Of a stretch of DNA of 64,000 nucleotides, positions 10,979-22,544 are shown in pieces. Both the position numbers and the translations under genes were made by a program. Location of the stretch: positions 2,728,001 through 2,792,000 of the forward strand of contig WWBZ02000033.1 of the NCBI GenBank assembly GCA_011503125.2. The letters are read 5' to 3'. Origin of the DNA: Botryosphaeria dothidea. Its lineage: Eukaryota; Ascomycota; Dothideomycetes; Botryosphaeriales; Botryosphaeriaceae. The notes under the pieces were generated by a model. It had not been told where the DNA came from. It did not search any database and saw only the letters and a program-made list of their open reading frames with translations. Every line of letters begins with the position of its first letter. Within the stretch, counting starts at the first letter, position 1.

Positions 10979-11767
10979 ATGCCTCCTCGGGCCCTCGGTT
11001 TTCCTCTTTGCGCCAGCTGCCTGCGCCAACGGCGCCCCAGTATCCGGCTCCGCAGAATCGGCCTCGTAGACTACAGTACGACGCAACGCCGCTCACGGAA
11101 GTACCACATCGCAAAGCCCGGCGAGCAAGCGGCGCCCCTTCAAGGCTTCTATGCCGACATGCTCGCGCATCCCCTCCACCGCACCCCCACCGCCACACGC
11201 ACGGCTCCCGAACCTCCACCGAAGGAAGAGCTCCCAAAGACGGCGAAGGAAGAAACCCTCGCCAAGGCGCGTGTTGTCTTCGGATCGCGCCTGGCGGGGC
11301 CGGCGGAGCGCAAAGAAAAGCGCGATCAGGACTCCAAGATGATCGCGGGCGTAATGGTGCCGCCAAAGCCTGAGGAACCGGACAACTGCTGCATGTCTGG
11401 CTGTGTAAATTGCGTATGGGATGTCTACGGCGAAGACCTGGAGGAATGGGCACAGGCGACTGCTGAGGCGAAGGCACGACTCAGGGCCCAGGAGACGGAC
11501 AAGAGGTTGAAGGGTCAGGGCACCGGCAAGATGCTTGCAGGCGAAGCAACACCCACACCTGTGGCGAGCTCAATGGATGACGATGGGGGCGGAAGCGAGA
11601 CCAATTGGAGCATTGACTTGGGTGAAGTAGGGGGTCTGGAGGAGGCGCCGGAGGGGAAGCCAAGGCAGGAAGACCTATGGAAAGATATTCCTGTGGGCAT
11701 CAGGGAATTCATGAAGACGGAGAAGCGGTTAAAAGAGCAACATGCTCAGGATGAAGCTCGTGCTTGA
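10979..11767 (+). CDS. Mitochondrial oxidoreductase-like (OXLD1-type) protein
   Basis: Intronless frame of 262 residues from an ATG in CACAATGCC context. The first ~45 residues are rich in Arg, Ser and Leu and nearly lack acids (only one Asp before residue 50), as expected of a mitochondrial presequence. The central block around residues 118-145, PPKPEEPDNCCMSGCVNC followed by VWDVYGEDLEEW, is the signature of the oxidoreductase-like N-terminal family (human OXLD1, yeast YPL107W): a CC-x3-C-x2-C cluster flanked by P-x-P-x-x-P-x-x-C. The C-terminal part is acidic, with a low-complexity linker and a closing helical segment. Family members are mitochondrial; their biochemical role is not settled and no redox activity should be assumed. 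Confidence 0.85.
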   Translation: MPPRALGFPLCASCLRQRRPSIRLRRIGLVDYSTTQRRSRKYHIAKPGEQAAPLQGFYADMLAHPLHRTPTATRTAPEPPPKEELPKTAKEETLAKARVVFGSRLAGPAERKEKRDQDSKMIAGVMVPPKPEEPDNCCMSGCVNCVWDVYGEDLEEWAQATAEAKARLRAQETDKRLKGQGTGKMLAGEATPTPVASSMDDDGGGSETNWSIDLGEVGGLEEAPEGKPRQEDLWKDIPVGIREFMKTEKRLKEQHAQDEARA

Positions 11768-12011
11768 ACAGGGCTTCGACGTGTACAGGTTTTTGTATAT
11801 ATCGCTTTCCTGTTGGGGCGATTGTTGCGCTTTTTAGATCGATTATACCCAGCCATGCAGGCTTTTTGGGGAAGGGTGTCTTGTATAGAGTACAGCAGAT
11901 CATAGACTTGATCCGTTCAGAGCGCGAAGTCTCTCTTTGCTGGAGAGACTTGAGTTCTCCATCCACTGTTCCAAAACGCCAGTTTATGCCTCCTCCGTTC
12001 CCTTAGATTGC

Positions 12012-12453
12012 TTAGTCGACATCAACACCCTTGGTCCTGAGCTCAGCCCTAGCCTGGTCAATCTCGGCCATCAACTCCTTGTGCGCCGCCGGTACGTCGT
12101 TGAAAGTGAAAACACCCAGTCCCAGCTTGAAGAGGAGATATGCGCCGAAGGAAACGAGGGCCCAGAAAGGGAGCTATCGCGGTAGGGACAGGGCGTCAGC
12201 ATCTGGCCACGGGTCTCGAGAGCAGGAGACAGCGGGATAATTGTGATGTGCGGAAAATTGCAGCAGGAGTACGTACGATGGGAATGACTTCGTCCTGGAT
12301 CTTCGGGGAGAGCGGGACAAGGCCAAGGAACAAGGCCAGGTAGAGCTGCCAATTGCGTCAGTGGATGCGGTGGTGAAGCTGCGGGGAGAAGGGGTGGCTG
12401 CGCACCGAAGAGAGCAGGAGGCCAATGGAGATGGTCTGTTGAGCGCGCGTCAT
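12012..12453 (-). CDS. DPM3: Dolichol-phosphate mannosyltransferase subunit 3
   Basis: Three small exons, 12453-12406, 12345-12277 and 12173-12012, are joined by introns of 60 and 103 nt to give 92 residues beginning MTRAQQTISIGLLLSS. Two hydrophobic helices (about 8-28 and 38-60) precede the conserved cytosolic tail FNDVPAAHKELMAEIDQARAEL (in two pieces: FNDVPAAHKEL, then MAEIDQARAEL). That arrangement and length match DPM3, the small ER membrane subunit that holds catalytic DPM1 on the membrane for synthesis of dolichol-phosphate-mannose, the donor for N-glycans, O-mannose and GPI anchors. No single exon is long enough to be noticed alone. It is divergent from the armadillo gene at 12772. 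Confidence 0.93.
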
Positions 12454-12771
12454 GGTGAAAAGAGGTGTTGGGTGAGAATGGGGTGGAAGGAGAGGACTGG
12501 AAGCGAAAGGTGTAAAGAACGGAGGAGTGTGGGCTTGGGTTGGCTCGCTGTGCTGCTGCGGTCAGTCGGAGCTCAAGCGCGGAGAGTCAAGGTGGCCGTG
12601 GCCACACGTGACGACGGCGGCGATCTGACGGGCGCTGCAAGGGCATCCCCGGTCCCCTATCGAAGGCCCCAGAACCCGCTGCCCTAAGCATCCTCAAATA
12701 CCCTTCTCACAGCATGCGGAGGTGACTTCGACTGATACCCAGACTCTGACGCTCGAGCATATCCCGAGAAA
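12454..12771. promoter_or_regulatory. Divergent promoter, 318 bp
   Basis: Lies between the ATG codons of DPM3 (-) and the SmgGDS-like gene (+). GC-rich, with no named element that I can identify. Confidence 0.55.
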
Positions 12772-14657
12772 ATGGAGTGGCCTTCTGCAAGCCAACCGCT
12801 TTCTCTCATCAAGGCGGCCAAAGCATTCTTTGATTCGCCGGATCAGGAACCGGCTCTGGAAGCGCTTGAGGGCTTGACGGCGCGGCTTGAAGAGCTGCGA
12901 AAAGGCGATCAGCCCAAGTTGTGGGACAGATTGTTGGAATTGTTGGCCGACGCAAGCCGCGACCGTGAGTCTCCCCCCACTGCCATTTTTGGCCAAGCGG
13001 TTCTACTCTCTAATGCTACCCAGAGAAATGGCGTGAGCCTATTGAAAAGTCTGGCTTGTTGAAATATCATCTGGAGAACCTCGATCCAGCAACACTGCCC
13101 GCAACATCGTCCAAGCAGCTGCTGCGTGCAATTGGCAATGGCGTTGCCGACCGTGACGAATCCCGAGCAGTCGTGCTTCCTTTCCTGGACAAGATAATAA
13201 GTTGCCTGCAGAATCCTGCACTTGCGCCTGTTGCCATTAGCGTTCTCTACAACACATGTTTAGGTTATGGTATGCAGCACTCAGCTCATCTTTTGCACGC
13301 TCACACGGCTGACAACAGTCCAGAACCCGCGCAAAAGGAGGCCGCTGGTCTACGGCTCGACCGCCAACTATGCCACCATCTCTCGAATGAGACAGCGAAT
13401 GTCTCCCAGGTCATCGAGCTGCTTGCTTGGGTGTCTGATAACCTCTCCGAGGATGCCCTCTCCGAATCCGCGGACTGCCTGGACGCAATTATGCAGTACT
13501 TCCCTTCCTGCGAGGAGTGGGAAGACTTCAAGAACCTCATAGCCTCCGCATCCGTCTACCTCCAAGACAGCATCATCCAAAGCAAGATCCTGCATTCGGA
13601 CGGCCTCACCAAAATCACGCAGATGCTCAAGTTAAAGACCGAGCAGCTACCACTCCTCCAGCTCACCCTCGACGAGGAAGAGAAAAACGACTTCCTGGAA
13701 GACCTGCGCATCACCACCGGCATCGTCATGAACACCATTGCCAGCATCACCGCCCTCGACGACTTCACCCGCCTGTACGACCTCTCCTCCCCACTCATCC
13801 AAGAACAAGGCGCCTGGCTCCCCGCCTCCAGTCCCATCCTTCAGACCTGCGCCTGCATCACCCTCGGCAACATCGCCGTCTCCGACGAAATCAACATCAG
13901 CATGGTGCACCAACACCGCTACCACCTGCCGACCCTCGCCATCCTCAGCGCCTCCCCCACCCCCGACCGCACACTCCTCTACCTCGCTGCCGGCTTCCTG
14001 CGCCACCTCGCCCAGCCGGCGGCCAACGTCGAGGCAGTCTCCTCCGCCGGCGCCATCCCGACGCTTGCCGCTCTCCTGAGCAGGCGAGAGACGGAGCTCG
14101 ACTTCGAGATCGCCGCCGTCCTGCGCCGCCTCGTCAACCACTCATCCGCCAACGCGGCGACGCTCGCAAAGGACACGGACACCGTCGCGAAGCTCCTCGT
14201 CGCCGCGAAGCAGTCGAAGACGGGCTTCGAGGTCGGCCGCCTGCTCATCGCCATCGCTCGGAAGCTGCACGAACGGCAATCTTCCTCGTCTGACGACACT
14301 GAGATGCCGGAACTCTGGAGGTCTTTGGTGTCGCACGAGGAGGTGATGCGCCCGCTGCTGCTGATGGTGCGACAGGACCAGGTGCCCGCGCTGGCGGCCG
14401 AGGGGTGGTTTGGGTTCGGCCTCTTCGCGGGGACCAACGAGGGCGCGCGGAAAGTGGCGGATATGTTCGCGGACGAGGATGATTGGAAGGTGCTGAGGGA
14501 GGCGGTGACGAAGGGGGAGGAAGGGGGTGCCAATACGAAGAATGCGTTGACAGCGGTGCACTTGGTTGCGAGAGGCATGGATGAAGAGGGTGAGAAGGCG
14601 AAGTGGGAGGCGTTGGCGAAGGAGGGGAGGGATGGTATGGTGACAGAAATAGAGTGA
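12772..14657 (+). CDS. Armadillo-repeat protein, SmgGDS/RAP1GDS1-like
   Basis: Exons 12772-12964, 13024-13269 and 13324-14657 give 590 residues. Intron 1 (59 nt) joins SRD|QKWREPIEKSGLLKYHL. Intron 2 (54 nt) joins CLGY|EPAQKEAAG when the second of two nearby AGs is used, restoring the YEPAQ block I associate with this family. The protein is almost entirely helical, with armadillo-like repeats through to the C terminus (for example GAIPTLAALLSRRETELDFEIAAVLRRLVNHSS, read in two halves; AEGWFGFGLFAGTNEGARKVAD). SmgGDS proteins bind Rho/Ras-family GTPases with polybasic tails; a GTPase-binding role here is inference from family. Intron 2 carries no stop and is a multiple of three, so retention would insert 18 residues. 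Confidence 0.75.
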
Positions 14658-15847
14658 TATTGTAGAACTGCTGATACATATGTAAATAGGACATTATATA
14701 GACAAGAGCCAATGACACTCACGATTCCCCGAATAAGTCATTTAAGGGCGGGTGGACATGTTCAAGTGACATAATCTGAATGTAAACCTCATTTCATTTG
14801 GTAACATTCAATAATTATTACAGAGCTGCCAGAGCTGAGGAGAAACCCACCTTAGCACCAGCACACAACAAGAGTGACCCCGCACAGGGGGGGGTATTCC
14901 AGTCGATGGTTAGCGGCGACGGCCTCTAGTAAACATACCTTCGTAAGTAGTCGAAGCATTCATCCGGGCGCGGGCGTATTGCATTTTTAGGAATACACCC
15001 ATTCGGACGAATGCATCTACTCCCCATAACACGGGCATTAATCTGACCTGCTGTGGAAAACCCACATTTGGCGCTAACCGTTGGCTACGATACCCCTCTG
15101 TGGTTTTCGAATGAAGTCGAGGAAACTGCATGCGTCAGGACCAAGTCGGAACGTGAACAAGCTAAATACAGTCGGCATCATACTAAGCCACTTATCCAGG
15201 AAGGCAAAAAGCATGTATGGCGTGAGTCGCAGGTACATAGATTGCTCGGGACCTTGATCTTTCTGAAAGCTCTTAGCAGGTGCGTAATTTTGCGCAGTGG
15301 CCATGAAAGCTAACAGTGTTTGTGGCGTTGCAGTCGGACGGCTATCTGATTCCTCCAAAACTTCTGCTACTGAAACAATCCTCCTGGAGCTAGATGCTCG
15401 AGAGGTTAGCATGGTTTAGAGGACCGATATCAAAATTTGCTTGTGTGGGCAGTTTGTATCACTATTCTTTCCCCTCTATTTCCAAACCCGTCCAGTCGCC
15501 AATCCCCACAATCACCGTTATTCGGCTTGCAATTTTACAGAAGCCGCTTTCAGCCTCTGGCTTTGGTCATCGTAGCCAGCTTACGCGGCATGGTGCACTA
15601 ACCACTACCAAGCTTCCAGCCACCTTCAGCCACGACCCAAACTCTGCGTTCCTCCAACCCCATGGCGCTTTTAGTAGCGAACGTCAACCAAGAAACCAGC
15701 ATGAGGCATGAGATAAAAGTGAGGAGACCCTTGTTGCATGACTATATTCTAAGGTTTACAGGAGCAATTGTATTAATTCGTAGCTTCGTCCCATCCTCAT
15801 TCCCTCAATTCTTCCTACACCCATCCCGATCAAAGTGTACTTCTAAC
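14658..15847. other. Intergenic spacer between convergent genes, 1.2 kb
   Basis: Lies between the 3' ends of the armadillo gene (+) and the secreted-protein gene (-). It includes a run of nine or ten G at about 14886-14895 and A/T-rich stretches near 14770-14830. No open frame has a recognisable product. Confidence 0.5.
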
Positions 15848-17049
15848 CTAAACATCAGTATACACGAAATCGCTGATAGTCGCAATGTTGCCAAAGTCGA
15901 GATCGCTGTCGACAGTGTATGCAAGCGAGTTGTAGATGGTGTAGTGGTCACTGCCGTAGTAGTAACCCGTGTTGACAGCATAGGTGCTGTTCCAAGGCAG
16001 CACGTACATGGCACAGAAAAGACCCTGAGGCTCCTCGTTCTTGGCCATGGCGTAAGCAACGAAATAGTTGCAAGCCTTGTAGGTACCGTCCGAAGCAGGG
16101 TGCTCCTTGTCGTACTTGGTCTGCGCCTGGCATGCCTTGGCACAGATACGCGGGTCGTAGGCATCAGTGTAGGTGGTGTAGGTAATGTAGCTATCGAAGT
16201 CGTTGTACTTCGGGGCATTGACAGCAGCGACACCGAAGTCTTGGGGCGCCTTGAAGCCGGAGATGGAGGTCATTGTGGGGTTGGAGAGCTTGGTATCCTG
16301 CTTGTTGTAGCCGTTGGAGCCGGTGATGACGACGTGGAAGTTGTCGCGCCATTGGCCCGTGTTGGTGGCCTTCGAGGCGGCAACGTGGTACGCGTAGAGA
16401 GTGCAGCCAATGGTAGTGATGCTATCAGGGTTCTTGTCCGCAGCGCAACCGGTGTCGGTGGCCGGGTCGCGCTCGAAGTAGATGTTGAAGCCCATGCACA
16501 AAGCCTCAGCATCGCAGAAGTCAGCGCACTTCTTGGGGCTGTATTCCTCAAGGGTCTTGACGGTCAAATAGCCCATCTCCTGCACGGAACCCTGGAGGTT
16601 GTTGAAGTTGGCAGCGGCGACATAGCCCTGGGGGGTGGTGGCCGTGGCCGCTGGCGCGGTCAGAGCAGCGTCAGAAACCCAGTCACTGGGGGCAGAGGTA
16701 ACGACAGGGCCATAGCTATGATCTGTCAGTCCAAGAAGGTTCTTGTAGAGAGGGCCACCGGCACCTACCCCGTGTAGATTGTCGGGCAGGCATCGCGCTT
16801 CTCCACAGTGGTGGCGACGGCGCTCGTAGCAGCTGCGATGGCAGAAGTAGCATCGTAGGCCGAAGTAGCCTCAGCAACCGTAGTCGCTTGGACGATGGGA
16901 TCAACAGGACCCAGATCAGCGGGATCAATGGCCGCGATCTCGTCGGCGCGGTCAGCGGCGATCTGGGCGAAGTTCATTTCCTGTCTCTTCTGGACAGGGC
17001 CGGCGGCAGCAAGGCCAAAGGCCAGAGGAAGGATGACTGCGGCGCGCAT
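15848..17049 (-). CDS. Secreted PAN/apple-like cysteine-rich protein
   Basis: Exons 17049-16769 and 16715-15848 with a 53-nt intron (GTAGGT...CATAG) give 382 residues. It begins with a signal peptide (MRAAVILPLAFGLAAAG). Two dibasic sites, VQKR at ~20 and VEKR at ~85, would allow Kex2-type trimming of an Ala/Thr-rich propeptide. The mature part has two related cysteine modules: KKCADFCDAEALCMGFNIYF (about 190-210) and PRICAKACQAQ...ACNYFVAYAMAKN (about 290-330). Each is followed by a further Cys-x-hydrophobic strand (GCTLYAYHV; LFCAMYVLPW). This resembles tandem PAN/apple-like folds in fungal secreted proteins, used for carbohydrate or protein binding. There is no GPI signal: the C terminus is polar. 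A cell-wall or extracellular role is inferred; it is not proven to be an effector. Confidence 0.85.
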
Positions 17050-18875
17050 CTTGAAGGTTGAGACTCAAGAGGGCAGACAATTGGGTGGAAGTGAGCAGTA
17101 GATGAGAGGACCGGAGGAAGTTGGCTGTGGTGGAGAGGCCATTGTCATCGGGAGAAGCATCGCCTTTAAATATTGCAGATACGAGACGGCCGGTGGAGAA
17201 GCGCTGCTGATACACGGGTGCAAGCTGGAGCAGAGTCCGCAATCCTCACCTCGTCGGGCAGCCCGAGCACTCCAGCCACGAGGAGCGAAGGAGGAGACAG
17301 AGGCGTTCATGGCTGATGGCCTACACCGCCGTGGGCGGCAGCGGGCAGAGCGGGAGATGCCATGGCGGCGTGGAGCTGGGAGAGGAGTCGTGGCTGACAA
17401 AGTGATGTTTTTGTGGCGTGCGCGGTGAGGGCGAAGTGAGGTGATGTCGACGAGGGCCGGCAGTTTGCTGGCAGCACTCAGCGCGGGAGATGGGCGCCAA
17501 GCGAGCCGTCGTGTCGGTGCCTGCAAGGGTTCCTGCAGCTGCTCAGCTCGCCATCCGCGTGCGATACCTGAAGATTGCCGGAAGCTGAGACCCTGGAGCC
17601 CGTCGAGACCGCAGTAGGCAGTGTTGGCATGCACGCCGTGGGCAGGCATTGCCAGAAGCGCGAAAGGCGGCCAGCGTCGTCGCCCGAATGGTCGACCATG
17701 CATGGGTGCCGGCGGCGTCAGCCGGTGCTACCGGTAGCGACTCCTACCCGCCTGGCTTGTTCGTAAAGAGAGGCTTGATATGGCCCTTCTCCCGCCCGCG
17801 CCTAACCGAATCCCGCTCGCGACCCGTCAGCTTGTTGCCGTGCAAAACAACGGCCGCTCGCATCCGCAAACACCCCTTCTCCATGCATTCTCCAATCCCC
17901 ACGGCAGCCCCACTGCGTCACGGCAATATCCTCTCAGCTCTTCCTGCGCACTGATGCTTTGTCGGCCTCGCCGGCGCCATGTGGGCCCCCTGTACACGTT
18001 TTCCCTCTCCACAGATCCGCCCCATAGGGTCCAGATTGCCGAGTTGGGAAATCTTACAATCCACGTGCTGCTGAGCTTGGCTCTTCCTCAGGTATCCAGT
18101 GTTTCCAGATACTCGCTTGCCTCAGCCCCAGGAACATTCCAGTCCCTTCTCGGCTCATGACCCGGCTGCTGCATGACGCGGCCCTTCTGGCAGCGAATGG
18201 CTATTCTTATCTCTTGCGCTCGACGCTGGGCCTATACTGCTTCATCGCGGCGTCTGCCGTCGTCAGAGATGACTCCCTGAGGACCTATGGTGTTGTGTTT
18301 TGCTATCGTCCGTGTCCTTGTTGTTCCTTGCTGCGAGGAGAGAAATTTTATGTTTGTTCAGAAAGTACTGTCATTCCGTCAATAAGCCGAGAGTATTTTT
18401 TTTGTTCTTATTGGCACACCTATACGCTAGAAGAAAACTTGTGTTGACAAAGCAGAGTACAAACTACTATCTAATTTCAATTCGATTATCCTTCAAACAC
18501 GGAGAGGTAAGTTAACGCCTGCAGAGATTCTGAAGGCAGAAGGGATGAAGACAAACGCCACCGCTATGCCACCCAGAATGTGCTTTGGCCTCGCGGCCAA
18601 CCTATAAACAAGAAAAGGGGAGACAAACAAAAAAGCTTATGAAAGGCACGAGAGAGAATAGATAATAAAGACACCCACTGAAGCATTGCACCCAGAGTGC
18701 CATCCCGACGAAACACCAAGCACTGGAGTCAAGCCACCCCCGGTTCGAAAGAAGTAAAAGACGAAAACTTTCCCCCTTCCCCACGCACGAGTTCATCGCA
18801 CCATACTTTTTGTGTAAGCGTCCTGTCCTTCGATCTCACTTCTCTGTCAGCCAGATCTGTCAAACGCCTGTTCAA
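17050..18875. other. Promoter of secreted protein plus spacer, 1.8 kb
   Basis: Both flanking genes read leftward, so the left part is the promoter of the secreted protein and the right end is the 3' region of VNX1. Open frames here are short and lack motifs. A T-run is seen near 18395-18405. Confidence 0.5.
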
Positions 18876-21800
18876 CTAATAGGCTCTGCCACTTCTACTC
18901 TTCCCAACGGTCTTGAACGTCTGCGAGAAAGGAGGGCTTCCGCCGAGCGCCAGCGTGTCGAAGCGATTGATCTCCATAGTATCGTCGTCGATGTACCCTG
19001 AGAAGTAGAATCCAACCACAACAACAAGGTAGGAGAGGATGAGAATCGAGCCCTTGAAATAATTGCTCTTGCCCTCACCGTACATGTACGACAGCAAGAA
19101 CACACACAAAATCACCGTGACCATGTCCCATTGCGGGAAAATGAGGGCTATACATCGGTCAGCGACGGTCACGTTCCAGATCCGTGTGGACAAACTTACT
19201 GAACGTGTGACCAAGAATATTATCTGGGTCGATGAAGCGGCCCTCAATGGCACTGTAGAGAACAAGAGCCGGAATTTGAAGGAGGCAGACTTGGAGTGCA
19301 TAGGCAGAACCAATTTCCATTGAAAGAGCGATGTTACCGTTCATGGCAAAAGAAATGGCGTTCTGGTACGTTGAAGGTTAGCGAAACCAATAAGATGGCG
19401 AGGAAATACACATACCAAGAACTCAGTTGTGTTTGGAACCAGCGCAAACAAGGTAATACCAAGGAACTTTTCATCTATGTCCACATTCTCCAAGACCGCA
19501 TCGACTGTGTTGACCAGAATCTCTGCAATAATAGCATACGCCACTGTCGCCGTAAGAAGGATGACAGCTGACTTCGTCCGACTCCAGTTGGGGGCATCAT
19601 GACCACCACCATGACCAGTAGCCGTATGACCGTCATCGATGTCTTCCCCAGCGGTACCAGTCCTGTGGAGATTCGGACGATCTGAGTGACCTGATGCTGC
19701 AAGATTTGCTTGTGAGATTTTACGCGGCTGCTTGGTGGCATCACGAGCAGCAACAGCTGCGGCAGTAGCTGCCATTTCAGCAACTTGACGGACTAATTGG
19801 TTGTTCTCTTCCTCCGACATCCCGTGAAGATTGATGCTGCGCTGGCTTCGATTATCATGATGGTGATCATCCGCATCCTGAGGAGGAATGATGTGGGGCG
19901 TGTGAGATTCGGTGCTGTGCGAGGACTTCGCTCTGTCGACATCATAGCCTCGGGAAAGACCAGCCTGCTTGAGGGATTGGCCGAGAATGCGCTTGTACAA
20001 GGCCGACTCGCGAATGTTCTGATCCGACTTGCTAAGCGTGCCATAGGACGGAACGTGATCTCCGATGGCGACTCCGCTCGCATGTTGAGAATGGAGTTGT
20101 CCAGAGGCTGCGAGAGCATTTGCTGCCATGTCCATCTTTTCAACCTTCTTTTCTTCAATCTCGGAGCTCCAGATGACGGCGGCGTGCGTTCGAAGCGTGA
20201 AGAGAAGGCCAATGGCATAAGAAAGAAAGAGTGTGACCGAAGCAAACCACACGAATGGTCGAACAGCTTGGAGGTAGAAGCGGTCGTGGACAGCAGGAGA
20301 TTGATCAAAGTAGCATCGGCGACAGTCACGCTCGTTCTCCTGCTTTGTTCTACCATGACTGCAGTCTCGGCAGTTGAGTTCATGCTGAATCCAGTTAGTA
20401 TTGATACTAGTAACAACCATATACGAGGACTTACGCTTCCGTAGATCTGATAGAACAGAGTTGGGCCAAACACACCAATGACTGCGAACAGAAGCATGGT
20501 TGAAGTGACACCTGCAGACTTCACGTTGAAGCGTTGCGTCTTTCTCTTCAAAGCACCAAAGCACATAGAAAGACCTGGGAGAAATAGGACACCGGCAAAG
20601 ATACTGCCAATGATACTGCCCTCCACCAATTGTGCCTTTCCTTCCTTCAATGCAACGCAGTAAAGAAAAACTTCCACCACTGTGGAGAAGAATGCGTTGA
20701 TGGTAGCACCGACGCCCATGGAGGACTGAGCCGAGATAGACGCGACGGCCTGACCGATGAAGTACGCCAAAGGAATAATGGAGAAGAGAGCCAGCGTGAA
20801 TACCAAGAACTGGTTTGTCAACGCAATCTCCAGACCCAAAGCCTCGTCCAAGACGAAGTAGTCGAAGATGACGAAGGCGACCACGCCGAGAAGGTTGATA
20901 AGGAAGATGTTGGTTCCATCTACGGTATACTTCCAGTACTTGACGCCAACTGCCCGGTATGTGCAAAGCAGAATGGAGGATGCTGGCTCATCCGGTCGAC
21001 GGATATCAGAGATATCAGAGTGGAACGACAAGGCCAGAGGATGCCGGCGGAGATGGTCAAACAGCAAGTAGGTAACCCTGCCCATAGGAATGGTGAAGAC
21101 GAGTAGCCAGCAAATACCAGATACCAGGAAGAGGCACGGTGTCAGGAGCCCGTAGAAAATGATGAAGAAGAGAACGCGGCCAATGCTCCACTTGCCTCGA
21201 CCAAAAAGTCTTCTCTTTGCTCCTACGCCGTGGCCAGAATCCGCATTACTCCCACGACTGGGCCGACCCAGCAGGCTTTGAGTTTCATCTGCGGAGTCAA
21301 TGCTGTTGCGGTGCCGTCCAACCAAGCCCCTGTTCGAAGAAGGCCCGAAGAACAGACGACCTTCCTCAATGTCTCCGCTCTGCCATTGTTCGTATTCGCT
21401 GATGCTGCGACCTTCTCCCTCGTCCTCCTCGAGATACGCCTCCTCTTGAACGAGTTTAACGTACTTGCCGAAAGGATAGAACAAATACTTGGCCAAGCCC
21501 CAGAAAGTACTTCCATAAGCTACAGAGCCATCGGCAAATCCGAGAAGAAAGCAGACAAGTGCGCCAGCTGCCGCAATTGCCGCAAGCCACCAGCCGAAAA
21601 CCAATGTCCAGAGGAAGTTAAAGAGGACGAGCCACGGACTGACAAAACCACCTGGGGTGGAGTGGATATCTCCTTCTGCTGTCTTCTGCACTGAACGGTT
21701 CTTCTTGTACAGGGCGGGCTTCCAAATCCTGATACCGAAGGGATGAGTTTCGTTGATAGCTTCTTGTCTGTCTTTCAACGTAAAGCTCTCGGCGTCACTG

Positions 21801-22544
21801 AGGTCGGCGTCGTCATCCCCATTGTCAATATCTGCTTCTTCCTCCTCCTCCCCTTCGTCATCGGCACGAATTGTGTCGTCACCAGAGGAGCCGGCGGGCT
21901 GCAATTCCGGGGGCGTCCGCGCGCCGGAGGTGCTTTCTTGCGCAACATCCTCGTCGTCGGTAGAGTCTACCTTGGCAAGGATCGGCGGCTGAGCGGCAGG
22001 TCGGCGGCGCAGGGTGGAGGGCACGCGACGCAACGACCCAGAGGCTATTTTTGCCTGCTTCTGCTGTTGTTGCTGCTGTTGGAGCATCTGGTCGACCTCG
22101 TCTTCTGCATCGTCGACCGAGAACTCCTGGCCGCGGTGGATTCGCGTCGTGGAGGTCGTGCGGCGGCCCATGCCTTTCCGCTGGGGCTTGAGACCCTGCT
22201 GGGGCTGTTGTTGTTGTTGTTGCTGCTGCTGCTGCTGCTGCGATGGAGGGTCTATCGGGGCTCTCGACATGCTCGACGACGCTTGAGAACCTGGGGTAGG
22301 CGAACGGTCAGTCTGCGTGCCTTTGATGGTGTGGTACATTTTTGCTTTCGAGAAATTTCGGTTGTCACGCACCAGAAGCGCCTGGCGGCGGGGGTTGGGC
22401 ACTTCTTGATCTCTGGCCATCGCGATCTGAGGCTCGCGCGCTGCTGGGCCTGCTTGCATGATTCCCCTCCGAGTTAGCCGGTTGAGCAACGGCGGCGTCA
22501 ATCGAGGGCTGGTCTTGCCTTGCTTGGCCTTGGTCGTCGGCCAT
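18876..22544 (-). CDS. VNX1: Vacuolar monovalent cation/H+ (Ca2+/H+-type) exchanger
   Basis: Five exons: 22544-22373, 22290-20435, 20384-19416, 19362-19200 and 19147-18876 (introns 82, 50, 53 and 52 nt), 1143 residues. The N-terminal ~250 residues are disordered, Gln-rich and then strongly acidic, followed by a membrane core. The first exchanger repeat includes GATINAFFSTVVEVFLYC and GSIIGSIFAGVLFLPGLSM (about 580-640). Exon 3 supplies the conserved YGSHELNCRDC and RPFVW stretch and a long cytosolic His/Ser-rich loop. The second repeat, NTTEFLNAISFAMNGNIALS, is restored across the exon 3/4 junction. This is the architecture of yeast Vnx1, a vacuolar Na+/K+:H+ antiporter of the CAX superfamily. 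It is longer than yeast Vnx1 (908), mostly in the N-terminal tail and the loop. Confidence 0.9.
22067..22087. repeat. CAG/CAA microsatellite in VNX1
   Basis: A short interrupted trinucleotide run that codes for a Gln stretch (about seven residues) in the acidic N-terminal tail of VNX1 on the minus strand. Confidence 0.75.
22205..22241. repeat. CAG/CAA microsatellite, 12-Gln tract in VNX1
   Basis: Twelve consecutive glutamine codons on the minus strand, six CAG near the N-terminal side then mainly CAA, within the disordered tail of VNX1. Pure CAG half-tracts are prone to length variation. Confidence 0.85.

Noticed and set aside
15662..16777. 371-codon plus-strand frame
   Set aside because: Antisense to the secreted PAN-like gene, which has a signal peptide, consistent splice sites and Cys pattern.
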